5,760 bases of DNA from Candidatus Omnitrophota bacterium (GTDB lineage Bacteria > Omnitrophota > Gorgyraeia > B26-G9): contig JAKLQT010000208.1 of the NCBI GenBank assembly GCA_022013205.1, forward strand, positions 1 to 5,760. The letters are read 5' to 3'. Below, in pieces: positions 1 through 4,332 of the stretch (position 1 is the stretch's first letter; every line of letters starts with the position of its first letter). A model generated the notes under the pieces. That model saw only the letters and a program-made list of their open reading frames with translations, had not been told where the DNA came from and made no database searches. Both the position numbers and the translations under genes were made by a program.

Positions 1-67
1 AAAGTTCAGTTCTTAATTTTTCAATAAAATCTCTTATCGCCGTTTCTGATCGTAAAATGGTATTCAT
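1..67 (-). CDS. 5' end of an unidentified gene, cut by the left window edge
   Basis: Reading leftwards from an ATG at 67-65, the frame stays open for 22 codons to the window edge and begins MNTILRSETAIRDFIEKLRT. The residues look like an amphipathic helix, as expected of a real N-terminus. A purine-rich AAGGGA (70-75) lies just upstream of the ATG, a slightly close but usable ribosome binding site, and a TATAAA at 82-87 could be its -10 box. The gene would be divergent from nikR with about 210 bases of shared control DNA, so it is a candidate NikR target. The product cannot be named from 22 residues, and the frame could be chance because it is so short. Confidence 0.5.
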   Translation of the reverse strand, partial: MNTILRSETAIRDFIEKLRTEL

Positions 68-102
68 CTTCCCTTATTAATTTTATAAAAGTAACACGTT
101 AT

Positions 103-140
103 TTAAAAAAATTCAAGTAGTTTTTCAGGAATTTTTTTAA
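103..140. repeat. Perfect 12-bp inverted repeat, AT-rich stem, 14-base loop
   Basis: The left arm TTAAAAAAATTC (103-114) is the exact reverse complement of the right arm GAATTTTTTTAA (129-140), with 14 bases between. The stem has only one G:C pair at the loop end, so as RNA it would be weak. It lies upstream of the putative nikR promoter, so if it matters it acts as DNA (bend, cruciform or protein site) or as an end signal for a transcript not visible here. Confidence 0.5.
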
Positions 141-152
141 GAAATTTTTTCA

Positions 153-171
153 TTTGACTTAATGTGTCAAA
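153..171. promoter_or_regulatory. Dyad TTTGAC-N7-GTCAAA, candidate operator of nikR
   Basis: The 6-bp half-sites at 153-158 and 166-171 are perfect inverted copies separated by seven bases. The left half contains the putative -35 box of nikR (TTGACT, 154-159), so a protein bound here would block RNA polymerase. The spacing differs from the E. coli NikR site, whose half-sites are much further apart, so the binder could be NikR with an unusual site or another regulator. Confidence 0.4.
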
Positions 172-183
172 CTCTATTAATAT
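154..183 (+). promoter_or_regulatory. Candidate nikR promoter
   Basis: TTGACT (154-159, five of six consensus bases) is followed after 18 bases by TAATAT (178-183, four of six). Transcription would start near 190, giving a leader of about 90 bases to the ATG at 281. A second possible -10, TATAAA at 203-208, has no convincing -35. In such AT-rich DNA chance matches are frequent. Confidence 0.4.
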
Positions 184-280
184 ATCCATTATAAGTAGTT
201 ATTATAAATAGCATTAATTGGAAATTGGATGGCTGCCCAAGGATAAGATTTTTATAAAACTTTGGCAAAAAAGTAAAACG

Positions 281-712
281 ATGGCAAAAAAAGAAGACAG
301 CTCTCTGTTAAGATTTGGAGTCTCAATAGAGGAAAACCTTTTAAAAAAATTCGATTCTTTTATTTCCAGCACTAACTACAAAAACCGGTCGGAAGCCTTA
401 AGAGACTTGATCAGGATTGCGCTTGTTGAAGAAGAATGGGAAAATGCTGACGAAGAAGTTGCCGGCGCAATAGTTCTTGTTTATAACCACCACAAGAGAG
501 AGCTTGTCGATAAGCTGCTTGACATCCAGCATGATTATAATAAATATATAATTTCAAGCCAGCATATACACCTTGATCATGACAACTGCCTTGAAATAAT
601 AGTTGTAAAAGGCAGCATGAAATTTATCCAGGAAATTCTGTCAAAACTCAAGTCTGCAAAAGGCGTAAAGCACGCCTCGCTGACAAAATCAACGCTTGGT
701 AAAAATATTTAG
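281..712 (+). CDS. nikR: NikR-family nickel-responsive transcriptional regulator
   Basis: This is a 143-residue DNA-binding protein that in its family senses Ni(II) and represses or activates nickel uptake and nickel enzyme genes as a tetramer. An N-terminal ribbon-helix-helix domain (about residues 8-50) has the beta strand RFGVSI and the helix motif NRSEALRDLIR (35-45). The C-terminal ACT-like domain (about 60-137) carries all four square-planar nickel ligands of E. coli NikR in register: His84, His95, His97 and Cys103, the last three in HIHLDHDNCLE. The ATG at 281 is preferred because it gives the usual family length and N-terminus. The frame also runs back to a TTG at 218, adding 21 residues unlike the family. 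Neither start has a clear ribosome binding site. No nickel genes lie nearby, so the regulon is unknown. The family call is firm. Confidence 0.95.
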   Translation: MAKKEDSSLLRFGVSIEENLLKKFDSFISSTNYKNRSEALRDLIRIALVEEEWENADEEVAGAIVLVYNHHKRELVDKLLDIQHDYNKYIISSQHIHLDHDNCLEIIVVKGSMKFIQEILSKLKSAKGVKHASLTKSTLGKNI

Positions 713-729
713 CTTTAAAAAATATTTAG
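701..729. repeat. Direct repeat AAAAATATTTAG at the nikR stop codon
   Basis: A 12-base sequence occurs at 701-712, where it includes the nikR stop codon, and again at 718-729 in the 30-base gap before the convergent DUF3048 gene. It may simply be slippage or duplication in AT-rich DNA. No strong terminator is visible between the two convergent genes: the only hairpin, AGAT-ctga-ATCT (728-739) followed by a run of T, has a 4-bp stem. Confidence 0.45.
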
Positions 730-742
730 ATCTGAATCTTTT

Positions 743-1756
743 TTATTGCCAGCCAACTTTTCCTGGCATTACCATTGAAATCCAGGTATTTCCAGCATTA
801 AGGGATACTTCATTGCCGCTGCCGTCTCTTAATACAAACCTGTCAGCAACTCCGCCTCTCTCCCATGTGCCTTCAACTGCGTTTCCATCTATAAAATAAA
901 ATGCCTGGCCCAAACCTGTTGTTCTTACACTCATGTGTTTGTATTTATCTATAGGTCCTACAATATCTGTAATAAGCACAACAACATTCTTAACAGAAAT
1001 TATCTGGCCCGATTCATGGTCAACATGTGGCTTATTGCCCATATATCTTAAATAGCTGTTTGAATTTCTATCATATTTAAAATTAACGTTAAATCCTCTG
1101 GGAGCATAGGCAGCTGTGCCAAAATCTATGAAAACATTATTTATACCGCCTCTGTCACCTTCACCGGCATCGCCCTTATAGGAAAATGGCATTCCATTAC
1201 CTTCAAGGGGATATCCTAACTGCATGGCTTTTTGTTTGACAGCAATTGTGGAAGTAAATGCAGTATGTTCCTGTACTTTACTTCTAGTCCAGTCTCTCCA
1301 GTAAGGCGCAGTACCAACTATTGAGCTCAATCCGGATCTGTCAGTCATTGCGCTCATTGTATACATTCCAAGATCCTGGATATATTTATAGCATTCAGGA
1401 TAAGTGCCAAAAAACAAATATATCGGGTCAAAAGATTTTGCAATTTCAGCATAATAAGGCCTGGAACTTCTAAAAGGCCCAACAATGGAAGCGTCTTTTG
1501 TTCCGAATACTGCTACAAAACGGGTAATGCCGTATTCGCTAACAACCTCAAAAACTACATCGGCATTCTGCAATCCTGAGTGAGGTCGTGCAGCTGCACT
1601 GTTTTCAATCATAATTGCAATTGGTCGTGCATTAGTAAGCCCAGCCCACTCTTTGACTTTGGTTTGGATTGTGTCGGGCGCTATAACCCAGGCAGAACTT
1701 AAAAGAAGCATGATTGTCAGGATACCGACAAGTACAAGCAAAGTACTTTTTTTCAT
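743..1756 (-). CDS. DUF3048 (YerB-like) secreted or membrane-anchored protein
   Basis: This 337-residue protein starts with MKKS and a hydrophobic segment (about 5-25), so it is exported and either cleaved or held by an N-terminal anchor. The rest matches both halves of the DUF3048/YerB family. The N-terminal half has RPIAIMIEN (44-52), ARPHSGLQNADVVFE (56-70), GITRFVAVF (76-84) and GPFRSSRPYY (93-102). A later YWRDWTRSKVQEH segment (152-164) follows. The C-terminal half has KPHVDHESGQIISVKNVVVL (242-261), AVEGTWERGG (293-302) and the closing LNAGNTWISMVMPG (319-332). Length is normal. B. subtilis YerB is a lipoprotein, but no lipobox cysteine is present here. The molecular function of the family is not established as far as I know. 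A strong ribosome binding site AAGGGG (1765-1770) supports the start. Its promoter probably lies at 1817-1845. Confidence 0.9.
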   Translation of the reverse strand: MKKSTLLVLVGILTIMLLLSSAWVIAPDTIQTKVKEWAGLTNARPIAIMIENSAAARPHSGLQNADVVFEVVSEYGITRFVAVFGTKDASIVGPFRSSRPYYAEIAKSFDPIYLFFGTYPECYKYIQDLGMYTMSAMTDRSGLSSIVGTAPYWRDWTRSKVQEHTAFTSTIAVKQKAMQLGYPLEGNGMPFSYKGDAGEGDRGGINNVFIDFGTAAYAPRGFNVNFKYDRNSNSYLRYMGNKPHVDHESGQIISVKNVVVLITDIVGPIDKYKHMSVRTTGLGQAFYFIDGNAVEGTWERGGVADRFVLRDGSGNEVSLNAGNTWISMVMPGKVGWQ

Positions 1757-1800
1757 AATGTTTTCCCCTTGAACAAATAAATAATATTTTATTAATAGAA

Positions 1801-1849
1801 AAGTAAATAAAAATGTATTTTACTTATTTTGTTGCATTAAGTAAATAAA
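1801..1849. repeat. Three copies of AAGTAAA/TTTACTT at about two-turn spacing
   Basis: AAGTAAATAAA occurs identically at 1801-1811 and 1839-1849, and the inverted core TTTACTT lies between them at 1819-1825. The heptamer centres are 18 and 20 bases apart, close to two helical turns. The copies overlap both boxes of the putative DUF3048 promoter. They could be regulator half-sites or low-complexity coincidence. Confidence 0.45.
1817..1845 (-). promoter_or_regulatory. Candidate promoter of the DUF3048 gene
   Basis: On the minus strand TTTACT (1845-1840) is followed after exactly 17 bases by TAAAAT (1822-1817), which has five of six -10 consensus bases. Transcription would begin near 1810, leaving a leader of about 50 bases with the ribosome binding site at its end. 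Confidence 0.4.
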
Positions 1850-1861
1850 TTTTGAGATAAT
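1832..1861 (+). promoter_or_regulatory. Possible promoter of the Ldh2 gene
   Basis: TTGCAT (1832-1837) and GATAAT (1856-1861) are 18 bases apart. The -35 match is poor and other AT-rich hexamers nearby could serve. The same TTGCAT hexamer is used by the better promoter candidate of the M23 gene at 3134-3139. It overlaps the leftward DUF3048 promoter candidate, so the two would be mutually exclusive. Confidence 0.25.
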
Positions 1862-1885
1862 AATTATTTAGATAAGAATAAATTT

Positions 1886-1918
1886 ATAGGAAAGTTAAAT
1901 AATAGGAAAATTTAAATA
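1886..1918 (+). repeat. Tandem 16-17 base repeat ATAGGAAA..TTAAATA before the Ldh2 gene
   Basis: ATAGGAAAGTTAAATA (1886-1901) is followed directly by ATAGGAAAATTTAAATA (1902-1918). A third ATAGGAA at 1937-1943 forms the ribosome binding site of the dehydrogenase. The array could be a tandem duplication of a ribosome binding site region or a pair of activator sites. Confidence 0.5.
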
Positions 1919-1938
1919 AAATAATAAGACCGCAAAAT

Positions 1939-1945
1939 AGGAAGG
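1939..1945 (+). promoter_or_regulatory. Ribosome binding site of the Ldh2 gene
   Basis: AGGAAGG lies four bases upstream of the ATG at 1950, a good Shine-Dalgarno match that fixes the start. It contrasts with the M23, orphan, hexokinase and nikR genes, which show none. Confidence 0.75.
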
Positions 1946-1949
1946 CAAA

Positions 1950-3035
1950 ATGGAAAAAGTATTGAGATTTAAAAAAGAGGATTTATTCAATTATGCAGTG
2001 CTTTACATGGAAAAGCTGGGCATTCCCCAAAAAGATGCAGAAATTGTTGCTGATGTTTTAATTGCTGCAGACTTAAGGGGTGTTGATTCTCACGGGCTTA
2101 TAAGGATCTACAGCTATTACGGAAGCAGGTTGGAAAAAAAATACATGAACCCGTTAACCCCGTTCAAGATAATATCTGAGACAGATACCACAGTTCTATA
2201 TGATGGTGGCAATGGACTTGGCCAGGTTATTTCCTGCCTTGCAATGAAAAAATGCATAGAAAAGGCAAAAAAATCAAATGTTGCTATAGCTACAGTAAAA
2301 AACAGCAACCATTATGGTATCGCAGGTTATTATGCAATGATGGCGCTTGAACATGGCATGATTGGAATCAGTCTTACCAATTCACAGCCACTGGTAGCTC
2401 CAACTTATGGAAGAACTGCAGTCCTGGGAACAAATCCGATTAGTTTTGCTGCGCCTTCTTATAATGAATACCCGTTTGTACTGGATATGGCAACCAGCGT
2501 TGTTCCAATCGGAAGAATAAAGGTTTATGAAGAAAAGAATGAAAAAATCCCGATTGGCTGGGGAATCGATGATGATGGCAATGTGACTGAAGATCCAAAA
2601 AAGGTTCAAAGCGGCGGACCGGGAGCGCTAATGCCCCTTGGTGGAATCGATATAATGCGTGGCTATAAAGGTTATGGGCTGGCGCTAATGGTTGAAATCT
2701 TATGTGCTGCGCTTTCGGGAGCAGCTCACTTGACCGATGTTGGTTTTCCACATGAACCAAAAGTATCAGATGTAAGTCACTTCTTCATGACAGTAAATAT
2801 AGAAGCTTTTAGACCCCTTATAGATTTCAAGAAGCAGATCGATGATATGATTAAAATACTTAAGAACTCCCCGAAAGCGGCTGGCCACGCAAGAATTTAT
2901 ATCGCAGGTGAAAAAGAATTTGAAATTGTAAAATTCAATGAAACACATGGAGTGCCGATCATAGCTCCCGTAATTGAAGAGCTTAAAGCCAACGGCAAGA
3001 GATTGGGCGTAGATTTCGAATTAAAACCGCTTTAA
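1950..3035 (+). CDS. Malate/L-lactate dehydrogenase of the Ldh2 family
   Basis: This 361-residue cytoplasmic enzyme belongs to the Ldh2/MdhG-type 2-hydroxyacid dehydrogenases, which interconvert 2-hydroxy- and 2-oxo-acids with NAD(P)H and lack the classical Rossmann fold. Family signatures appear in order: DSHG (46-49, with the conserved His48), NSNHYGIAGYY (118-128), GTNPISFAAP (160-169), LDMATS (178-183), IPIGW (200-204), GALMPLGG (225-232), the long GYKGYGLALMVEIL segment (238-251), HFFMTVNIEAF (277-287) and HGVPI near the end (333-337). It is full length with no missing motif. The substrate is not readable from the sequence: malate, lactate, sulfolactate and diketogulonate enzymes share this fold and these motifs. 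It stands alone, with a repeat-rich control region upstream and a 133-base gap to the next gene. The Shine-Dalgarno sequence at 1939-1945 fixes the start. Confidence 0.93.
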   Translation: MEKVLRFKKEDLFNYAVLYMEKLGIPQKDAEIVADVLIAADLRGVDSHGLIRIYSYYGSRLEKKYMNPLTPFKIISETDTTVLYDGGNGLGQVISCLAMKKCIEKAKKSNVAIATVKNSNHYGIAGYYAMMALEHGMIGISLTNSQPLVAPTYGRTAVLGTNPISFAAPSYNEYPFVLDMATSVVPIGRIKVYEEKNEKIPIGWGIDDDGNVTEDPKKVQSGGPGALMPLGGIDIMRGYKGYGLALMVEILCAALSGAAHLTDVGFPHEPKVSDVSHFFMTVNIEAFRPLIDFKKQIDDMIKILKNSPKAAGHARIYIAGEKEFEIVKFNETHGVPIIAPVIEELKANGKRLGVDFELKPL

Positions 3036-3063
3036 GTCAAAAGAATATCAGTTTAATTCGGAA

Positions 3064-3088
3064 AATTGCTTTGGCGCCTTGCCCAATT
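3064..3088 (+). terminator. Possible terminator hairpin after the Ldh2 gene
   Basis: AATTG (3064-3068) and GGC (3073-3075) can pair with GCC (3081-3083) and CAATT (3084-3088), leaving a 5-base loop and a 4-base bulge. No run of T follows directly; instead there is a weak second AT hairpin at 3089-3104 ending in TTTT. It sits 28 bases after the stop codon, the right place, but it is an imperfect intrinsic terminator. Confidence 0.3.
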
Positions 3089-3111
3089 AAAATTATAAAA
3101 TTTTCTAATAA

Positions 3112-3147
3112 TTATATTTATGTAAATATGTAATTGCATAAATATAA
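3112..3147. promoter_or_regulatory. 11-bp perfect inverted repeat, candidate operator of the M23 gene
   Basis: TTATATTTATG (3112-3122) and CATAAATATAA (3137-3147) are exact inverted copies separated by 14 bases. Within the same stretch ATATTTA-TG-TAAATAT (3114-3129) is a second, tighter dyad. TAAATAT therefore occurs three times (inverted at 3114-3120, direct at 3123-3129 and 3139-3145). The right arm covers the -35 box and part of the spacer of the M23 promoter, a position typical for a repressor site. Confidence 0.45.
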
Positions 3148-3161
3148 AAAAGTGCTATAAT
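3134..3161 (+). promoter_or_regulatory. Extended -10 promoter of the M23 gene, predicted leaderless
   Basis: A perfect TATAAT (3156-3161) is preceded by TG plus one base (3153-3155), an extended -10. A weaker TTGCAT -35 (3134-3139) lies 16 bases upstream. The ATG at 3169 begins seven bases after the -10 box, where transcription would be expected to start, and there is no Shine-Dalgarno sequence. Together these suggest an mRNA that begins at or beside its start codon. Confidence 0.6.
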
Positions 3162-3168
3162 CACCAGC

Positions 3169-3738
3169 ATGAGAAAATCAAATGTTTTAGCATTTTTAAT
3201 TGTTGCTGCCGCAATTGCTCTGCCGCTATTGCTTTTCCCCAGAATGATTTACTGCAGCTATAAATCGCCTTTTATAATGCCCATGGCGTCCGGAAATATA
3301 ATTGTCGGGTTCAGAGACAGCTATCTGGATAAGATGAAACAAGTTGAAAGGAAGCATACTGGCATCGACATCGAGGGCGAGGCAGGTGAAAATGTTCTTG
3401 CTTCCGGCAATGGTTTAGTGACTTATATTGGTTTTTCACCTATTGGCGGCAGGACTCTGGTAATCAGGCATAATGAAAAAATAAAAACAACATACCTGAA
3501 TTTAGAGCAAATACTGGTTTCAAAAGGCTCACAGGTTAGCCAGGGAGATAGGATTGCCACAATAGGAGCTGAAGACGACCCTTCAAGTGAGACAACACAC
3601 CTTCATTTCGGTGTAATTTATGATGATAAGTACCTCGATCCTGAAGATCTATTGAAAATAGACTATAAAAGCATATCTAAATTTTTATATCTTAAATATA
3701 TTGAGCCTGATTTCAGTGTAAGTCTAAATCAAGGATAA
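3169..3738 (+). CDS. M23 (LytM-type) zinc metallopeptidase, membrane-anchored
   Basis: This 189-residue protein has a short basic N-terminus and a hydrophobic stretch (about 7-27), so the peptidase domain faces outwards. The domain (about 60-160) has the M23 zinc site: His63 and Asp67 in HTGID, and His144 and His146 in HLHFGV. These predict cleavage of peptidoglycan cross-bridges or stems. Other family landmarks are GNGLVTYIG (80-88), GGRTLVIRH (93-101), VSQGDRIATIG (123-133) and YLDPEDLL (155-162). In the usual Tyr-X-His-Leu motif the histidine is Asn111 (YLNL, 109-112), a residue thought to aid catalysis in LytM, so activity may be reduced. There is no LysM, SH3 or coiled-coil domain. A tail of about 25 residues follows the domain. 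The gene has its own promoter and probably a leaderless mRNA. It may act in cell wall remodelling or serve as a hydrolase regulator. Confidence 0.9.
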   Translation: MRKSNVLAFLIVAAAIALPLLLFPRMIYCSYKSPFIMPMASGNIIVGFRDSYLDKMKQVERKHTGIDIEGEAGENVLASGNGLVTYIGFSPIGGRTLVIRHNEKIKTTYLNLEQILVSKGSQVSQGDRIATIGAEDDPSSETTHLHFGVIYDDKYLDPEDLLKIDYKSISKFLYLKYIEPDFSVSLNQG

Positions 3739-3763
3739 GGGTGTAAGATTTAAGCAGCTAACT

Positions 3764-4132
3764 TTAGGTTACGTTGAAATATTTTTCCAAACTTTCAATT
3801 TCTTCGGTTATTTTTTGGTTAATATCTTCTTTTTTTATACCGAAAACTATAACGTTTAAAGTTAATTTGATCTTTTCAAATGTTTTTTTCAAAATTCCGT
3901 TAATTTTAGGTTTTTCCTCCATATCAAGAACACTTAGCTGAAGGTAATCTTCCCCATTGGTAGTTGAAATGAATTTTATATGGCCCACGTGGTCGCATCC
4001 ATTATTTTTTAAATAAAGGATGACATTATTTGCAAATTCCCTAATCTTATTGACAAAATCCTCATTGGATACTGGCTTTTGAAAGGTCAGTACCAGATTT
4101 TTTGTTAAAATTATTGAGTTGTTTTCAGACAT
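3764..4132 (-). CDS. Small cytoplasmic protein of unknown function (122 aa)
   Basis: I do not recognise this protein with confidence. It has no signal peptide or membrane segment. The residue pattern suggests strand (6-18), helix (22-43), strand (48-58), strand (61-70), strand (86-99) and helix (101-118), an alpha/beta sandwich perhaps of ferredoxin-like type. The most distinctive segment is CDHVGHIKF (46-54), with Cys46, His48 and His51 close enough to bind a metal. A strand LTLNVIVFGI (90-99) precedes the acidic C-terminal helix. It resembles small accessory proteins of anaerobes more than an enzyme, but that is only an impression. It is convergent with the M23 gene (25-base gap) and 200 bases downstream of the hexokinase on the same strand, with its own strong promoter at 4248-4275. 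No Shine-Dalgarno sequence precedes the ATG. Coding-like composition and intact length make it a real gene. Confidence 0.8.
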   Translation of the reverse strand: MSENNSIILTKNLVLTFQKPVSNEDFVNKIREFANNVILYLKNNGCDHVGHIKFISTTNGEDYLQLSVLDMEEKPKINGILKKTFEKIKLTLNVIVFGIKKEDINQKITEEIESLEKYFNVT

Positions 4133-4240
4133 AAATAATTAAAATTTTTACAAAATGTTAATCAAATATAATAATTCTATTATATAAGAAACCCATTTTT
4201 ACTCTTATTTTGCTATTATTATGCTGTTATATTATTCCAG

Positions 4241-4267
4241 GTGTTAGATTTTAACACACTTTGTGTT
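4241..4267. promoter_or_regulatory. Two interlocking dyads over the orphan gene promoter
   Basis: GTGTTA (4241-4246) and TAACAC (4252-4257) form a perfect dyad with a 5-base centre. AACACA (4253-4258) and TGTGTT (4262-4267) form a second perfect dyad with a 3-base centre, and the middle half-site is shared. Together they cover the -10 box, the whole start region and most of the promoter spacer of the minus-strand promoter. This is how repressor operators are usually placed. The binding protein is unknown. Confidence 0.55.
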
Positions 4268-4275
4268 GAAGTCAA
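4248..4275 (-). promoter_or_regulatory. Strong candidate promoter of the orphan 122-residue gene
   Basis: On the minus strand TTGACT (4275-4270, five of six consensus bases) is followed after 16 bases by TAAAAT (4253-4248, five of six), itself preceded by TG plus one base (extended -10). This is the best sigma-70-type promoter in the window. Transcription would start near 4241, giving a leader of about 108 bases. Confidence 0.65.
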
Positions 4276-4332
4276 GTTTTTATTAATTTTTGAAATTTTG
4301 GCATACCCCGGTAGAAATGTCCTCTTTCTTAT

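Larger units (their letters stand above)
68..280. promoter_or_regulatory. Divergent control region between the truncated gene and nikR
   Basis: This non-coding stretch is very AT-rich. It holds, in order: a possible -10 box for the leftward gene (82-87), a small dyad TAAC-AC-GTTA (92-101), a perfect 12-bp inverted repeat with a 14-base loop (103-140), and a candidate nikR promoter overlapped by a dyad (153-183). No RNA gene or known riboswitch is recognisable. Its position between a metal-responsive regulator and a divergent gene makes it a likely site of autoregulation, but that is inference. Confidence 0.5.
1757..1949. promoter_or_regulatory. Divergent control region between the DUF3048 gene and the Ldh2 gene
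   Basis: This 193-base non-coding stretch is extremely AT-rich. The left part carries the DUF3048 ribosome binding site and promoter candidate and three copies of the heptamer AAGTAAA or its complement (1801-1845). The right part carries two tandem ATAGGAAA repeats (1886-1918) and the dehydrogenase ribosome binding site (1939-1945). I see no RNA gene or known riboswitch. Confidence 0.6.
4133..4332. other. 200-base gap between the orphan gene and the hexokinase gene
   Basis: This stretch holds the promoter and overlapping dyads described at 4241-4275. Between them and the orphan start codon there would be a leader of about 108 bases with no recognisable riboswitch or ribosome binding site. 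A second, weaker promoter-like pair (TTGATT at 4157-4162 and TTTAAT at 4138-4143 bracket, minus strand, approximate) could give a nearly leaderless transcript. After the hexokinase stop codon, GGACAT (4318-4323) can pair with ATGCC (4301-4305) with a bulge. It lacks a T run and is a poor terminator. Confidence 0.4.

Noticed and set aside
218..280. 21-residue N-terminal extension of NikR from a TTG codon
   Set aside because: It has no ribosome binding site, does not resemble the family, and the ATG at 281 gives the normal NikR length and N-terminus.
728..745. Hairpin AGAT-ctga-ATCT with a T run as terminator for nikR
   Set aside because: A 4-bp stem with only one G:C pair is too weak to claim; noted only in the repeat entry.
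696..899. Plus-strand open frame overlapping the nikR end
   Set aside because: It is antisense to the conserved C-terminus of the DUF3048 gene and has no start signals.
2440..2760. 106-codon minus-strand open frame inside the dehydrogenase gene
   Set aside because: It is wholly antisense to strongly conserved Ldh2 motifs and has a composition typical of an antisense shadow.
4301..4323. Hairpin after the hexokinase stop as an intrinsic terminator
   Set aside because: The stem is bulged and is followed by A-rich, not T-rich, sequence on the transcribed strand.
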